Shown piece by piece: positions 21,797 to 31,929 of a DNA stretch of 64,000 nt. Every line of letters starts with the position of its first letter. Within the stretch, counting starts at the first letter, position 1. The position numbers were made by a program, and so were the translations under genes. The DNA is taken from positions 1 through 64,000 of the forward strand of contig CAICTM010000416.1 of NCBI GenBank assembly GCA_903772945.1, given 5' to 3'. The notes beneath the pieces are model-generated. The model worked only from the letters and a program-made list of their open reading frames with translations, was not told where the DNA came from and did not search any database. The DNA is from Seminavis robusta (taxonomy: Eukaryota > Bacillariophyta > Bacillariophyceae > Naviculales > Naviculaceae).

Positions 21797-22900
21797 AAGG
21801 ACACTGGAGGTGTAATAGATATACCGGGTGAGCTGAATTAAAAGATGGGCCGGCATAGTAATATTGTTGCAGTTTGGCTGAAGGTAGTTTCGTTAAATTT
21901 TTCCGTCTGAGCAGGTGGCGTGGTAGCTGACGGGAGTTTAGAGGTGAGCAATATGAGACGTTAGATTTTTCCATCTGAGAAAGTGGCGTGGTAGCTTACC
22001 GGAGTTTAGAGGTGTGCAACGGGAGACGTTGAATTTTTCCATGTGAGAAAGAGGCGTGGTAAATTACGGGAATTTAGAGGTGTGCAACGTGAGACGTAAA
22101 ATTTTTCCGTTGAGAAAGTGGCGTGGTGGCTTACTGGAGTTTAGATGTGTGCAAGTGTGAGGAAAATAATCAGGATCCGTTGCTACGATTATTATTAAGA
22201 GAATGTGTAGGAAATTTGGGGGCCCAAGGGGCACTGGGATAACGTTTTTAGAAAACTCTAACCATAAGGATAAACAACCAACAAAATAAAAATAAAACCA
22301 ACCAAACGACCACCACAATACACAATAAAGGACACCGGAGGTGTAATAGATATACCGGGCGAGCTGACTTAAAAGATTGGCCGGCATAGTAATATTGTTG
22401 AAGTTGGCTGAAGGTAGTGTCATTAGATTTTTCTGTCTGAGAAAGTGGCGTGGTAGCTTACAGGAGTTTAGAGGTGTGCAACGTGAGACATTAGATTTTT
22501 CCATTTTAGAAAGTGGTGTGGTAGCTTACGGGAGAGCTTAGAGGTGTGCAACGTGAGACGTTAGATTTTTCCATCTGAGAAAGAGGCATGGTAGCTTACG
22601 GCAGCTTAGAGGTGTGCAACGTGAGACGTTAGATTTTTCCGTCTGAGAAAGAGGCGTGGTAGCTTACGGAAGTTTAGAGATGTGCAACGTGAGACGTTCG
22701 ATTTTTCCATCTGAGAAAGTGGCGTGGTAGCTTACGGGAGTTTAGAGGTGTGCAAATCTGAGGAAAATATTCAGGATCCGTTGCTATAAAAGAGAATGTG
22801 TATGAAATGTGGGGGCCCAAGAGGAGGCTTCGTTTTTAGATAAACTCTAACCCTAAGGATAACCAACCAACCAAAACCAACCAACCACCACCACAATAAA
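21797..22900. repeat. Two-copy block duplication containing 68-bp tandem arrays
   Basis: Two collinear blocks (about 21,797-22,326 and 22,327-22,900) each begin AAGGACAC(T/C)GGAGGTGTAA. Each continues through TAGATATACCGGG and GGCCGGCATAGTAATATTG, then enters a tandem array of a 68-bp unit (core AGAAAGTGGCGTGGTAGCTT), and ends with ATTCAGGATCCGTTGCTA-type and CCAACCACCACCACAATA sequence. The first array has about four units and the second about five. The whole is a higher-order tandem repeat without coding potential; the open frames over it reflect its repeat period. Confidence 0.85.
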
Positions 22901-22907
22901 CGTGTTC

Positions 22908-22975
22908 AGAGATCACCGGGGTCTGCCCGGTATATAAACGGGGTCAGAGATCACCGGGGTCTGCCCAGTATGTAC
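22908..22975. repeat. Short direct repeat pair (CAGAGATCACCGGGGTCTGC)
   Basis: Two copies of the word CAGAGATCACCGGGGTCTGC followed by CC(C/A)GTAT lie in tandem, about 37 bases apart. No function is evident. Confidence 0.7.
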
Positions 22976-23106
22976 TGGTCAACTGAACTGCAATCAATTC
23001 AAAAAAAGGGATGCAATGACATGGAACTTGCTTGAGGACTTCCACCTTCCCACCCACAACCTGTGCGATAACACCACCCACTGCAACACCCGAAAGAACG
23101 GCATCA

Positions 23107-24804
23107 AAGCAAGAGAAGAAGATCATGACAACCCCTTGGGACAGAATTAGCGACGACTTTCGTTCCTTTCTCCATAGTCTTGGGTTTGCTGCTGATTCCT
23201 ATAACGCTCCATCTTTTGACAAAGCACATTGGCATAAAAAGTGCTTAGAACTCCACGGGACTCCCCCCCCGGGGGGCATCGATGGGGTCGATGATGAGGA
23301 AACACCAGGCTCCAAGGCCAATCCGAGTCGATCAGCTTTGGCGAGTCTGGCGGAGGCGATTGCGGAATCGGGTTTTACCACCCAGTGGTGCGGCGATGGC
23401 GTCGGTAGCGCTAGGGACTTGCAGAGTAAAATCCAAGACTCTGAAGTCAATCAAGACATCTCGGGCTTATTTCGTGATAGGTTGGGCATCTCACTGGAAG
23501 GCATTGATGGTGCCGGGCTGAAGGATTTAGATTTTCTCAAGCTCCGTGCGGAGACTGAGAACACACATTCCAAAAAGGTCACCTGCAAGAAAACTTCTTC
23601 AATATCGAACCCGCCAACGCCATGGATCTTTCTACCACGACCGCGGATGGCCCCTTTTTCAAGCCAGCGACCAAAGTTTTAGGAAACCACAATGTGTCTG
23701 CCAAAACTGCAAAACCTGATGGAACATCCAAAATAGCACCAATGGATCTTGAGATTAAATCTGACAAAAGCGAAAGCAATAATCTGGCCAAGATCGATTA
23801 CAAAGTACTCGAACAAGCGGTTGAAAGAGTAGTCGCAAGAATTAACAATCTAGGGGTTCTTGAAGATGGCATTTGCCTTTGCTGTGACAGGGAGATCAGC
23901 TTGGTTCCTTGTCATACATCAGACCGACCCAATGAAGAAACCAACATTGTGGGTGGATCGAGTTCCGCACAAAGATGTGGGAAACTTGTGGATGCGCATC
24001 ACCAATTTGGCGGTTAAAGACCCAAGCTTTTTCCTGTCTGATGATGGTGCAACATTATGCTCTTCCATGAACAAGATTGGAGTGACAACCTGGTGCTGCC
24101 GTATCAAAGCTCTTGCAAAATCGCAATCCATCGTTTACGGTGTGACAGTTCCACAAGAATATAATTCAGGAGGTGCCCGACGTAGCATTGTCAAGCATCA
24201 CATATGCCGTCAAAATTATTCGTGACGATTCCACCTTTTTAAGGTCGAGAGCGAAGCTCTGAAAAAGATCGCTGATAAGGCTGGACCGAGAAGTGACTTC
24301 TACGCACTGGGTTCTGTACCAAAGATCGGCGACGCTACAATGTTTGCAACTATCAGCGGGTGGGTAACAGGTGTTCAATACGAATCATCTGGACATTATT
24401 AGTGGGATCGTTCTTTTGATACGGTGGAGGGGGAGGGCGGGGCTATCATAATGCGAAGAGGAATCACAACTGCGCAAAAGTGTTTTAAAACAGAAGAAGC
24501 CTTGCCCGCGAAAGTATGCTCCGACCTTGTCAATTCACTTGAGTTGGCTCATTCGGCTGGAATCTTGCAATGCGATTTGCGAAGGAGCAACTTTGTCCAA
24601 TTCACAGGTTCATGGCAACTGATTGACTATAGTTTGTCAGCTGAAGTCGACTCTGAAGCTGATTATGAATTGGAACCTGGATCACAAGCCGATTGTGCTG
24701 GTAATCACATAAAGACACTGCACGCACTGGAATTACCAATTCAGTGGACGAAAGTTGACGACTACCAAATGCTGATTGCCAACATTTGCCCAGCACCAAG
24801 CTAA
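23107..24804 (+). pseudogene. Decayed protein-kinase-like gene
   Basis: Reading begins at MTTPWDRISDDFRSFLHSLG and passes through an acidic, low-similarity N-terminal region. The later part has protein-kinase hallmarks: TYAVKII (the VAIK-like lysine), AHSAGILQCDLRRSNFV (the HRD-loop position reads CDLRRSN, retaining the catalytic Asp and metal-binding Asn) and WQLIDYSLSA at the DFG position (IDY). The whole cannot be read in one frame. The frame changes at least four times (near 23,580, 23,890, 24,170 and 24,230), and there is a stop near 24,400, each explicable by one-base changes. It is therefore a pseudogene, or a gene hit by assembly indels. No splice signals explain the changes well. The kinase lobe resembles effector-type kinase-like families of stramenopiles; exact family unknown. 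Confidence 0.65.
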
Positions 24805-25446
24805 CAAAGGATCATATGCTACTGCCAGCTAACAGCGTTCTGAGAATCTTGCTTGCTGTATTGTCCACCTGCGTGATTGTGCATCATTGATGAGCTTGAA
24901 GTTGCGCAACAATTGCAATGCTGATAACAATAAATCAATTGCTATGGGTCAGAACTAAGCATGCAAAATAGGAAGGTTCATGGATTTTGGAAGAGGGTCC
25001 AGGAAGGTGTTCAACTTAGGTCTCTAAAAGCAGTCAATAGCCAAGCATGCAAATGCAAACCAAATTAGGTTTGCCTAGAAAGTCAGTCAATAGCACTTTC
25101 GAAAATTGAGGGCAAAAGGCAAATTACGTCACAAATTCTGAAATTGATTTGCATGAGCTGTAATCATTGGGCAAATAGGACCCATTTGCCCAACAGCCAA
25201 AAGCCAACCAAAAGTCTGTCTGCCCGTTCTATTGGCATGAATCCAGCCAATGAATCGTCCAATGGAAATCCGATCGAACTGGCAGGCAGATAGATCAACC
25301 GGGTCCGATAAATCTTGTTATCATCGCTCGCTCTCATAGAGCAGCAAATCAAAGGACCAGATTCTGAAGTCGGCAGCAGTCCCAACCCCTTTTTGAGTGC
25401 AGGTCACCGACAAGTTGCTAATTGTTGTTGTTTGCTGTCAAGAAGG
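24805..25446. other. Intergenic region 5' of the Harbinger-like Myb gene
   Basis: No gene was recognised. Several words (GGCAAAT, CCATTTGCCCAACAGCC, GCATGCAAA) repeat loosely. The left end of the PIF/Harbinger element probably lies here, but no convincing terminal inverted repeat could be paired with its right side. Confidence 0.4.
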
Positions 25447-27333
25447 ATGGCGACAAATGGCAGCAGTCGCGGTCCAAAGTGGACCCAAAGTGAGTGTCTT
25501 CTCTTGTGTGAAGGTTTCATTGCTGCTAGTGAAGACAGTGTTGATGGCACAGATCAAACATCTGCTGATTTCCAGGAGAAGTTCTTTGCCAAGTACAAGT
25601 TGCTGTTGGAAGAATTCAACAACAAGAATGGAACAAGCTTCGCTCCCCGCAAGGCCACTCAAATTTTACTCAATTTTGCGCAAGATCTCAAAGCTTGTTC
25701 TCAAATACAAGAGTGTTGAGGACAATGCTGGAGATCCGCCATCAGGGGACAATGATAATACTGTTGGTTGGTTGGTCACAATGATTAGTAGGTATTATTT
25801 TGCTACTGCGCCGAGGGCTTGCTTTTACTTCACTCAGAATGACAGGGGGCACTACTGGCCCCCTGTTCAAGTAGAAGGGTTATGGGCTCGCTAAGGCCCC
25901 TAAAGATGTTCCATACAAGATTGTTGTTTCTTTGGTAATGCACGCGAAGGCTTTCTTTGGGGTATGGCACGCTAAGGCCATGTGCTAATGGTGTCTATGA
26001 AAAGACAGATTGGGTTGGTTCTGAGGTGGTTCAAGGGATAAGTGATGGAGAAGCTAGAGGCGTCCTGTGGCACACCACTGATAGAGTCTGGAATTCCTTC
26101 TGTCCTCAGTGATTTGGTGGGCAAGTCTAGTTTCTCTATTGCGGACAGTGTGCAGCCCTTGAAGCCAGGACTGTTTGTAGGACTTTGGTTTTGTGAGAAG
26201 GGAAATGAGTGAGTGTTTGAAGCAATGGTGATAACAGGAGGGGAGTCCCCTGGTACCCTTGATGTACTCATTGGCAATTGCTTGGTGTAACAGGTTGAGG
26301 GCTTGTTTCTGACGGGGCTTTTGGTCGTCGTGTAGAATCTTGTTCCGATGTTCCCATAAGCTCCAAGCCATCATGTGAGTTTTGTGAAGGATTTTGGACG
26401 TCCAAGTGGTACCAGTGATGGAGTATCCCTCTCGTCTGTAGAAGGAATCCATATACTGGACAAAATGAATGGAGGGTAGACCTTCCAAGAAGTTCTTCCA
26501 TCCGATCTGGTCTTGGGAGACAATAAGTTGGGTAAGGGTGGCATCCCACTGGGGGTTGGGGAGCAATGGGAGGGAATTGCGCCAACTGTTGAGGCAGTCA
26601 ACCAGTGCTATGTGAAGGTCAAGGAGGGTGTGAAGCTCCCCAAAAGCAGAAGCCAGCTCTAGCAAATACTGTCTTCTTGGAGAACATCAAGCAGACTTTC
26701 CTCAAGTGGCATGGCAAGGAGGGTGGCGGCATGGTGGACTGTATCATTTGCTGCAAAGAAGTTTTGAAGGCAAGCCCCAAGTGGGCTGATTTTGAGAAGA
26801 AATTGGAAGGCAAAACCAAGAAGCGCAAACCAAGACCGGGTGGACACAAGAAAGGCAAGCAGGAAAAGAAGGATCAAGAGATGGTGAAGAACATCCTCCA
26901 GATTACAGAAGAGAAGAGCGCAGAAAAGTCGCACAGAGAGAACAAGGAAATCTTTATGCAGAAGATGGGAAACGACTTGGATCTTCTTACCAGAAGCATC
27001 GCCGACAGGAACGACCAACAGATTTTGGAATACTGTTCTCCTCAGTCTCGCCGTGACTTTGCGAAGCAAATCATGAAACAGCGTCTTAAGCGCATTAAGT
27101 TAGAGAATGCGAAGAAGACGTTGAAGTTGTCCAGTGTGACCTCTTCTTTGACCAGCGATACCGGCTCAGATGGGTCTGTACATATTGACAGGGTTGTTCC
27201 TGCTGTGATTGCTACTGCCAATGAAAGTCCTGGTGAGAAGCAAGAACGTCTGGAGATGCAACGTCAAATCAAAGAAGAGAAAGCTCATGATGCCGATGCT
27301 GAGGTGACCAATGAATTCATCTATGAAGCTTAA
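25447..27333 (+). pseudogene. PIF/Harbinger-associated Myb/SANT-like gene, split by an insertion
   Basis: The first part (25,447-25,755) starts MATNGSSRGPKWTQSE and has a trihelix/Myb-like core (CLLLCEGFIAASEDS, GTDQTSADFQEKFFAKY), ending in a KYKSVEDNAGDPPSGDNDNT-type stretch. This is the DNA-binding accessory protein that accompanies Harbinger transposases. The second part (about 26,610-27,333) resumes with VKEGVKLPK, then KWHGKEGGG and EVLKASPKWADFEKKLE, a basic RPGGHKKGKQEKK patch and a coiled-coil C-terminus ending DAEVTNEFIYEA. About 850 bases of LINE-like sequence separate the halves, and small frame changes occur near 25,690 and 26,650. The gene faces the transposase gene head-on, the usual two-gene arrangement of these elements. 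Confidence 0.75.
25760..26605 (-). mobile_element. LINE-like (non-LTR) 3' fragment inserted in the Myb gene
   Basis: The minus-strand frame reads QWDATLTQLIVSQDQIGWKN, FLEGLPSIHFVQYM and AWSLWEHRNKILHDDQ, then ANEYIKGT and LTKPKSYKQSWLQGL. The WEHRNxxLH motif with the SYKxSWL tail is typical of the C-terminal region of algal LINE-like polyproteins. Only the 3' end is present, as expected of 5'-truncated LINE insertion. The apparent open frame continues a little into the flanking Myb gene antisense, which is coincidence. Exact ends and target duplication were not resolved. Confidence 0.65.
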
Positions 27334-27339
27334 GTCTAA

Positions 27340-28822
27340 TTATTTGTTTACCGCCTCAATGATTGCTTGACACAACTGCACATGATGGTCGCCATTGTAG
27401 AGATCGTCCCATTGATCCTGTAAAAGATCGAAATGATTGTTCATAGCAGATCGATACTTTTCTCTTTCTTCCTCAGTAGCAGCGCCATTTTGAATCCAGT
27501 GAATATTCATTGACTTTTCTCTTGGAGTCGGCATTCTTGCATTCTGAGCAGTACCGTCACCAGCAAGAGGGTGGTCAGCCAGGACCGTCCAGCTCCTCAA
27601 TAAGCGGTTCATGGTACCAGTCACCTGACTCTTCTTGTTCTCGGTCGATCCTAACTTCAACCATCATATTGTGTAGAATAATGCAAGCCTCTACAATCGT
27701 CCGGATGTCTTCTTCAAAGAACAACTCTATCGGTCGACACAACCACTGAAACTTCCTTTGTAAAATATCAAATGCTCTTTCAACCAGCTTTCTTTTCGCC
27801 TCCTGCCATTTGGAATAAGTCTTCTCTTGCTTGGTTAATGGAACAGAGAGCGTCTTCACAAAGCGAGACAATTCTGGATAAATTCCATCAACCAAAACCC
27901 AAAGGCGATTGAATTGTTGTTCTCCAATGAAAAATGGAAAGTCCACTGCACCACATCTCGCTTGTAAGTTCTATCAAGGAAAGATCGCAATAGAGCGCTG
28001 CGGTCCCAGATGTTGATATCATTCAGTGTTCCTGGCCAACAAAACTGAGCATGCCATATCCAAAGTGAATTGTCAGCAACCGCTTCCAGCACAATGGATG
28101 GGAATCCTTCCTTCGCTTCAAATTGATCATGCCATGCAACTGGACAGTTTTTCCACTCCACATGCATGCAGTCAAGAGCGCTAATACATCCATGAACACC
28201 TATCTCTTCTTCAAAATGCATTTCGGAAACTCTCGTGGCATCATAACGAATCATCTTCTTCAAAAATCACAGTGGCTTCTTTATTCACCATGTCAGTTCT
28301 GTTACAGGCGAATCAGGCATATATCCAGAAGCAAAAGTTCTCATGAGCTTGAAGCTAATGGCTTATGATACCGCCTCAACTGCATTCATGGACTATTTCC
28401 AGATGAGTAATGACTCGGGTAGGCAGGAATTGCTTAAAAAACCTTGCCACTGCGATTGTCGAATCTCCCCTGAAACAGCGCGACTTGAATCAGATTTTCC
28501 ACAATTGGTCTTGTCACGCAAAAAACTCTCTCAAAATATTTGGCGAAAGGGGGAATCAGGCACAAGATAATCCTGCATAGCAGTTGTAAGCTCGCTGGTA
28601 GTCATACTTGGTTCTCTTCCTCTTGCCTTGTTCATTTTCGTTCTCAGTTTCACGCTTTCTCACGTGGCGCAATGCTGGAAGTGAAGCTGCAACTGTCCGT
28701 GCAGTCTCATCGTTTTGGGGTTCTTCTTCATTATCCGAAACGTCCAACATAGCCAGGAATGCACCAGCCACTGCTACTGTTATACAGGTAGCCGCAACTA
28801 ACTGGAATGTAGTATCGTCCAT
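27340..28822 (-). pseudogene. PIF/Harbinger (DDE_Tnp_4-type) transposase, decayed
   Basis: Transcription runs leftward from MDDTTFQLVAA at 28,822. An N-terminal basic patch (KRKRTKYDYQRAY) precedes a region with PDSPFAKYFERVFCVTR-like sequence in shifted frames. The catalytic core follows: ALDCMHVEW (first Asp, codon at 28,171-28,173), GTLNDINIWDRS (second Asp) and, after a frame change near 27,930, NRLWVLVDGIYPELSRFV, then KWQEAKRKLVERAFDILQRKF carrying the third acidic residue, and ACIILHNMMVE. The C-terminal acidic tail continues in a third frame to 27,340. Several stops and frame changes between 28,560 and 28,260 and near 27,600 make it inactive. It is the partner of the Myb-like gene, so the two mark one dead Harbinger transposon. 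Confidence 0.85.
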
Positions 28823-28899
28823 GGTTGAGGCAACACAACTTGGCCATTCCGATAGCTACGACGACAGCAACAAAGAAATGTCGTTGCTGCAATCATGCG

Positions 28900-29307
28900 C
28901 TGGACCTCTGTGGAAACGTCATTCGTGGAAACATACTTAAGAGATGATACACCGAGGCATAGGAGACGATCGAAATGATTTAAGAGACGAAAGCAATCAT
29001 CTCCTATATTTAGGAGACGATTCAGCAGGAGACATTCCAATTAGGAGACGATCGTTTCGAAATAGGAGACGATCCGAAAGATTTAGGAGACGATACCATA
29101 CAGTTTACACAGTACACTTAGGAGACAATCCGTTGAGAATAGGAGACGATCCGTTGGAAATAGGAGACGATTTAAGAGGAGACGAAAGATTTAAGAGACG
29201 ATCCGTTTCGTCACCTATTTTTAGGAGACGAAATCCATTAAATAGGAGACGAAAAAAGGATTTAGGAGACGATCAATAGCACGACTCGAGTTTCCACAGA
29301 GGTCCAG
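28900..29307. repeat. GGAGACGAT tandem array between inverted repeats
   Basis: The word CTGGACCTCTGTGGAAAC (28,900-28,917) and its perfect reverse complement (29,290-29,307) bracket about 14 degenerate copies of [T/A]TAGGAGACGATCCG (28,955-29,277), spaced 13-35 bases apart. The array happens to be open on the plus strand (111 codons, GDD/RRR-rich), but composition follows the DNA repeat, so I do not call a gene. It may be a foldback element with internal binding-site repeats. No target duplication was found. Confidence 0.75.
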
Positions 29308-29685
29308 TGCTTCCAAGGCATTCACAGGATCGTTCCATTTGGGATCGGAAGATTTAAGATCCAAGACTTGGTTTATTTGCGAAATGCATATCTAGCTATT
29401 GAGTGGTTAAACAGCAAATTTACCAAGTGACGCAAATCTAAGGGATGTGTCTCTTGGGTGTCTTTTCAATGCCGCCTAGGTCTTGCCGGGATTCAAATAA
29501 ATGCCAAGTACATATTACGCTATTGACTGCTCTAATGTCTAAAAAGAAGCACATGTTCTTTCATCTGTCAACTCGATTGATTCGATTCGATTCGATTCAC
29601 TCATTCAATCGAATCCTAAGACCACCCCGTCTGCACTACTTACGGTGGCTACATGTAGACTACCGCACTGTACTAGTAGTACATT
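29308..29685. other. Spacer between two repeat elements
   Basis: No gene was recognised. A TCGATTCGATTCGATTC microsatellite lies near 29,575-29,600. Confidence 0.5.
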
Positions 29686-30687
29686 GGGTAGCGTGATTTG
29701 TCCCTCACAAATTTTCACTTAGGCTAAGTGCTCGAAAATCCACTTAGGCTAAGTGTTACTTAGCCTAAGCAATACACTTAGGCTAAGCAATACACTTAGG
29801 CTAAGCCATACAAAGCAACTCACTTAGGCTAAGCAAAACACTTAGGCTAAGCGAAACACTTAGGCTAAGTGATGCTCTCCGAGGCATCTCCTCAATAGCA
29901 CAAGTCTCCTCAACAGCACAACACAAGTCCCTGCAGCAAGCACACACACAGACACAACGAGACACAACTATCACCCATCATGCCCCCACTTTCAGCTTCT
30001 AATGAACTGCTCAAAGAGCTTCGCATGAAAGAGTTTAATTGGGTTACAACAGAGATTCAGATTCAGGTTGCAACTTCCCTGGAGGATGGTACCATCCATC
30101 CATGGCAGCATACTATTAATCTGGCTTCCACCCTTGGCTATAATGTAAATACGCAACAACAAAAAAGTGCAAAGAGAGACTCTGGACGATTGAGAATTAT
30201 TACGGTTCCAGGGCACCTGGAAGTCCGAAAGTACTCCTCAGGAGTTGTGGGTACAGTTGTACCATTCCGATGTACAAATGATGTTGCTTTCTTGCAAAAT
30301 CTTGGATGTTCCCGATGTTTCCAAATACATGTTCAGTGTATTTGCCTACCATCTGAGAGTTGTTGGTCATTAGTTGTGCATTTGGTGTGGCCACCATTCC
30401 CTCATTGCATAGCCCCAAAGCACTTGCTGGCAATATAGTTTCTATTGTGAATGAGGATCAGCAGTAATACAGAGTTTGTGTATAGACAACAAGCTGCAGG
30501 GACTTGTGCTGTTGAGAAGATGTCTCGGAGAGCATCACTTAGCCTAAGTGTATCGCTTAGCCAAAGTGTTTTGCTTAGGCTAAGTCGAACACTTAGTCTA
30601 AGTGATTCACGTAAATCCACTTAGCCTAAGCGGATTTACACACACTTAGCCTAAGTGAAAATTTGTGAGGGACAAATCACCCTACCC
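29686..30687. mobile_element. 1-kb foldback transposon built on CACTTAGGCTAAG repeats
   Basis: Both ends read GGGTAG(C/G)GTGATTTGTCCCTCAC inward, then AAATTTTCACTTAGGCTAAG. The inverted match continues for about 200-250 bases per arm, through AGTGATGCTCTCCGAG and AGCACAAGTCCCTGCAGC-type sequence. The left arm holds about nine and the right arm about six copies of the near-palindrome CACTTAGGCTAAGTG. The unique centre (about 29,945-30,490) carries one open frame. Long inverted arms with subterminal repeats fit Foldback-like or other non-autonomous DNA transposons. Target duplication is unclear. Confidence 0.8.
29980..30438 (+). CDS. Hypothetical frame in the foldback element
   Basis: This 152-codon frame starts MPPLSASNELLKELRMKEFN after an AC-rich leader and lies wholly in the unique centre of the foldback element. 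Its first half looks amphipathic and protein-like (EIQIQVATSLEDGTIHPWQH); the second half is rich in Cys and hydrophobics. I recognise no domain and no transposase motif. Part may be a captured host fragment, or the frame may be chance. Confidence 0.25.
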   Translation: MPPLSASNELLKELRMKEFNWVTTEIQIQVATSLEDGTIHPWQHTINLASTLGYNVNTQQQKSAKRDSGRLRIITVPGHLEVRKYSSGVVGTVVPFRCTNDVAFLQNLGCSRCFQIHVQCICLPSESCWSLVVHLVWPPFPHCIAPKHLLAI

Positions 30688-31929
30688 TATCGTACGTACG
30701 TACTAGACATGTACCGGTAATAGTTGCACCTCTTTGTCCACGTAGACCACAGAAAGCTAATACTCCGAGTTCAAGGTGTGGACGTTTGGAAACGGAAGGA
30801 AAGGCGGAACTTCAACGTGAACCAAGATGCTGAGAAGCTTCCGGTTCGCATTTTAATTAACAGAGCAATCAGACGAAACATCATCGGCGGTGCTGACACG
30901 CTGACACACGGCACTTCAATCTTTCTGGTGCATTCTACGCTGTTCTCGACGCGCCACAAGATGTGGCTTCACGAGTACCGTACTTGCACCCGTTGCCAGA
31001 AGCTCTTTGCGGTGCGATAACGACCTTTGAAAAAGGTTACTCAGTAGAGACGAGACGAACCAAGCCTCCAGCACCCTCGAACTTCTGTACGCTGGAGATA
31101 CACTGTCTTCCAGCTACCGGTACCTGGTAGCTAGCTAGTTAGCAGTACTGTCTCTTGCTCTGCTTCGGCTGCATCTACATTGTTGAAAAGTGAAAGCCTG
31201 AACGAAGTCCGTCGACTTCCCGCTTATTGTGCTAAGTGCTAAGTAGAATTTACCCATAGCTATTGTTTGATTGCCAACTGCCAACTACCAATTACCAACA
31301 CTGTATCAGCTGCGGTATTGTCAGAGTAAACACAGCCCAGCGCTACACCTTTCGGAACAATGCAACAGGGACAGAAGTCGGGTTGGTCCTTCAAGGAGAC
31401 GAACTTGGGCTTGAAAATTGTTACTCAGCTCTAATGGCTCGAAAATGGTTTTTTATGTTAGGGACAAGAATATTCTAAACGAAAGATACTCTTCTTCTGG
31501 TTGAAAAGGTGTCGTGACGTCTAAAAGGATTTATGGAAGCCCTCCGTACGGTACTGCGTACTGCTAATCCCTCCAACCCTCATCCAAAAAAGTGCTCTTG
31601 CCGAATTTAGATACAAGCGTCAACAGGCACCTCGACGAGAATCAGCGAACGCAATAATTCGATTGTGATGTCAATGGCTTTGGGTTGGTATAGTACCCTG
31701 CTAGTAGTAGTAGTAGTAGTAGTATCAAGTAGCCGGTGCGGTACCAATGCCTTGGTGGGAAAGAAAAGCGTGATGAAACAAGAAGAACAAGCTGCTTGAA
31801 AAGCAACAAGCAAACAGCGACCAAGAGAAAGACCCGTTGGTTCGATTGGATCGAATTTCTATCTAGGACATCAATCTTTCTCAAGGCATACATCTATCAA
31901 GGCGAGGCAACAAGTGCAAGAAAGCGGCA
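30688..31929. other. Intergenic region upstream of the Kir-domain gene
   Basis: No gene was recognised. GTACGTACGTAC (about 30,690-30,705), a CTAG run near 31,130 and a TAGTAGTAG run (31,702-31,722) are present. The last 150 bases are A/G-rich and look like a 5' UTR. No channel-type membrane segment or GYG filter was seen in any frame here. Confidence 0.5.

Noticed and set aside
26054-26665. 203-residue frame as an independent host gene
   Set aside because: It carries the WEHRN...SYKxSWL tail of LINE-like polyproteins, interrupts a Myb-like gene and runs antisense into its flank.
28944-29279. GGAGACGAT array as a CRISPR or as a 111-residue protein
   Set aside because: Repeats are short and degenerate with irregular spacers, no cas genes exist and the context is eukaryotic. 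The peptide simply mirrors the DNA repeat.
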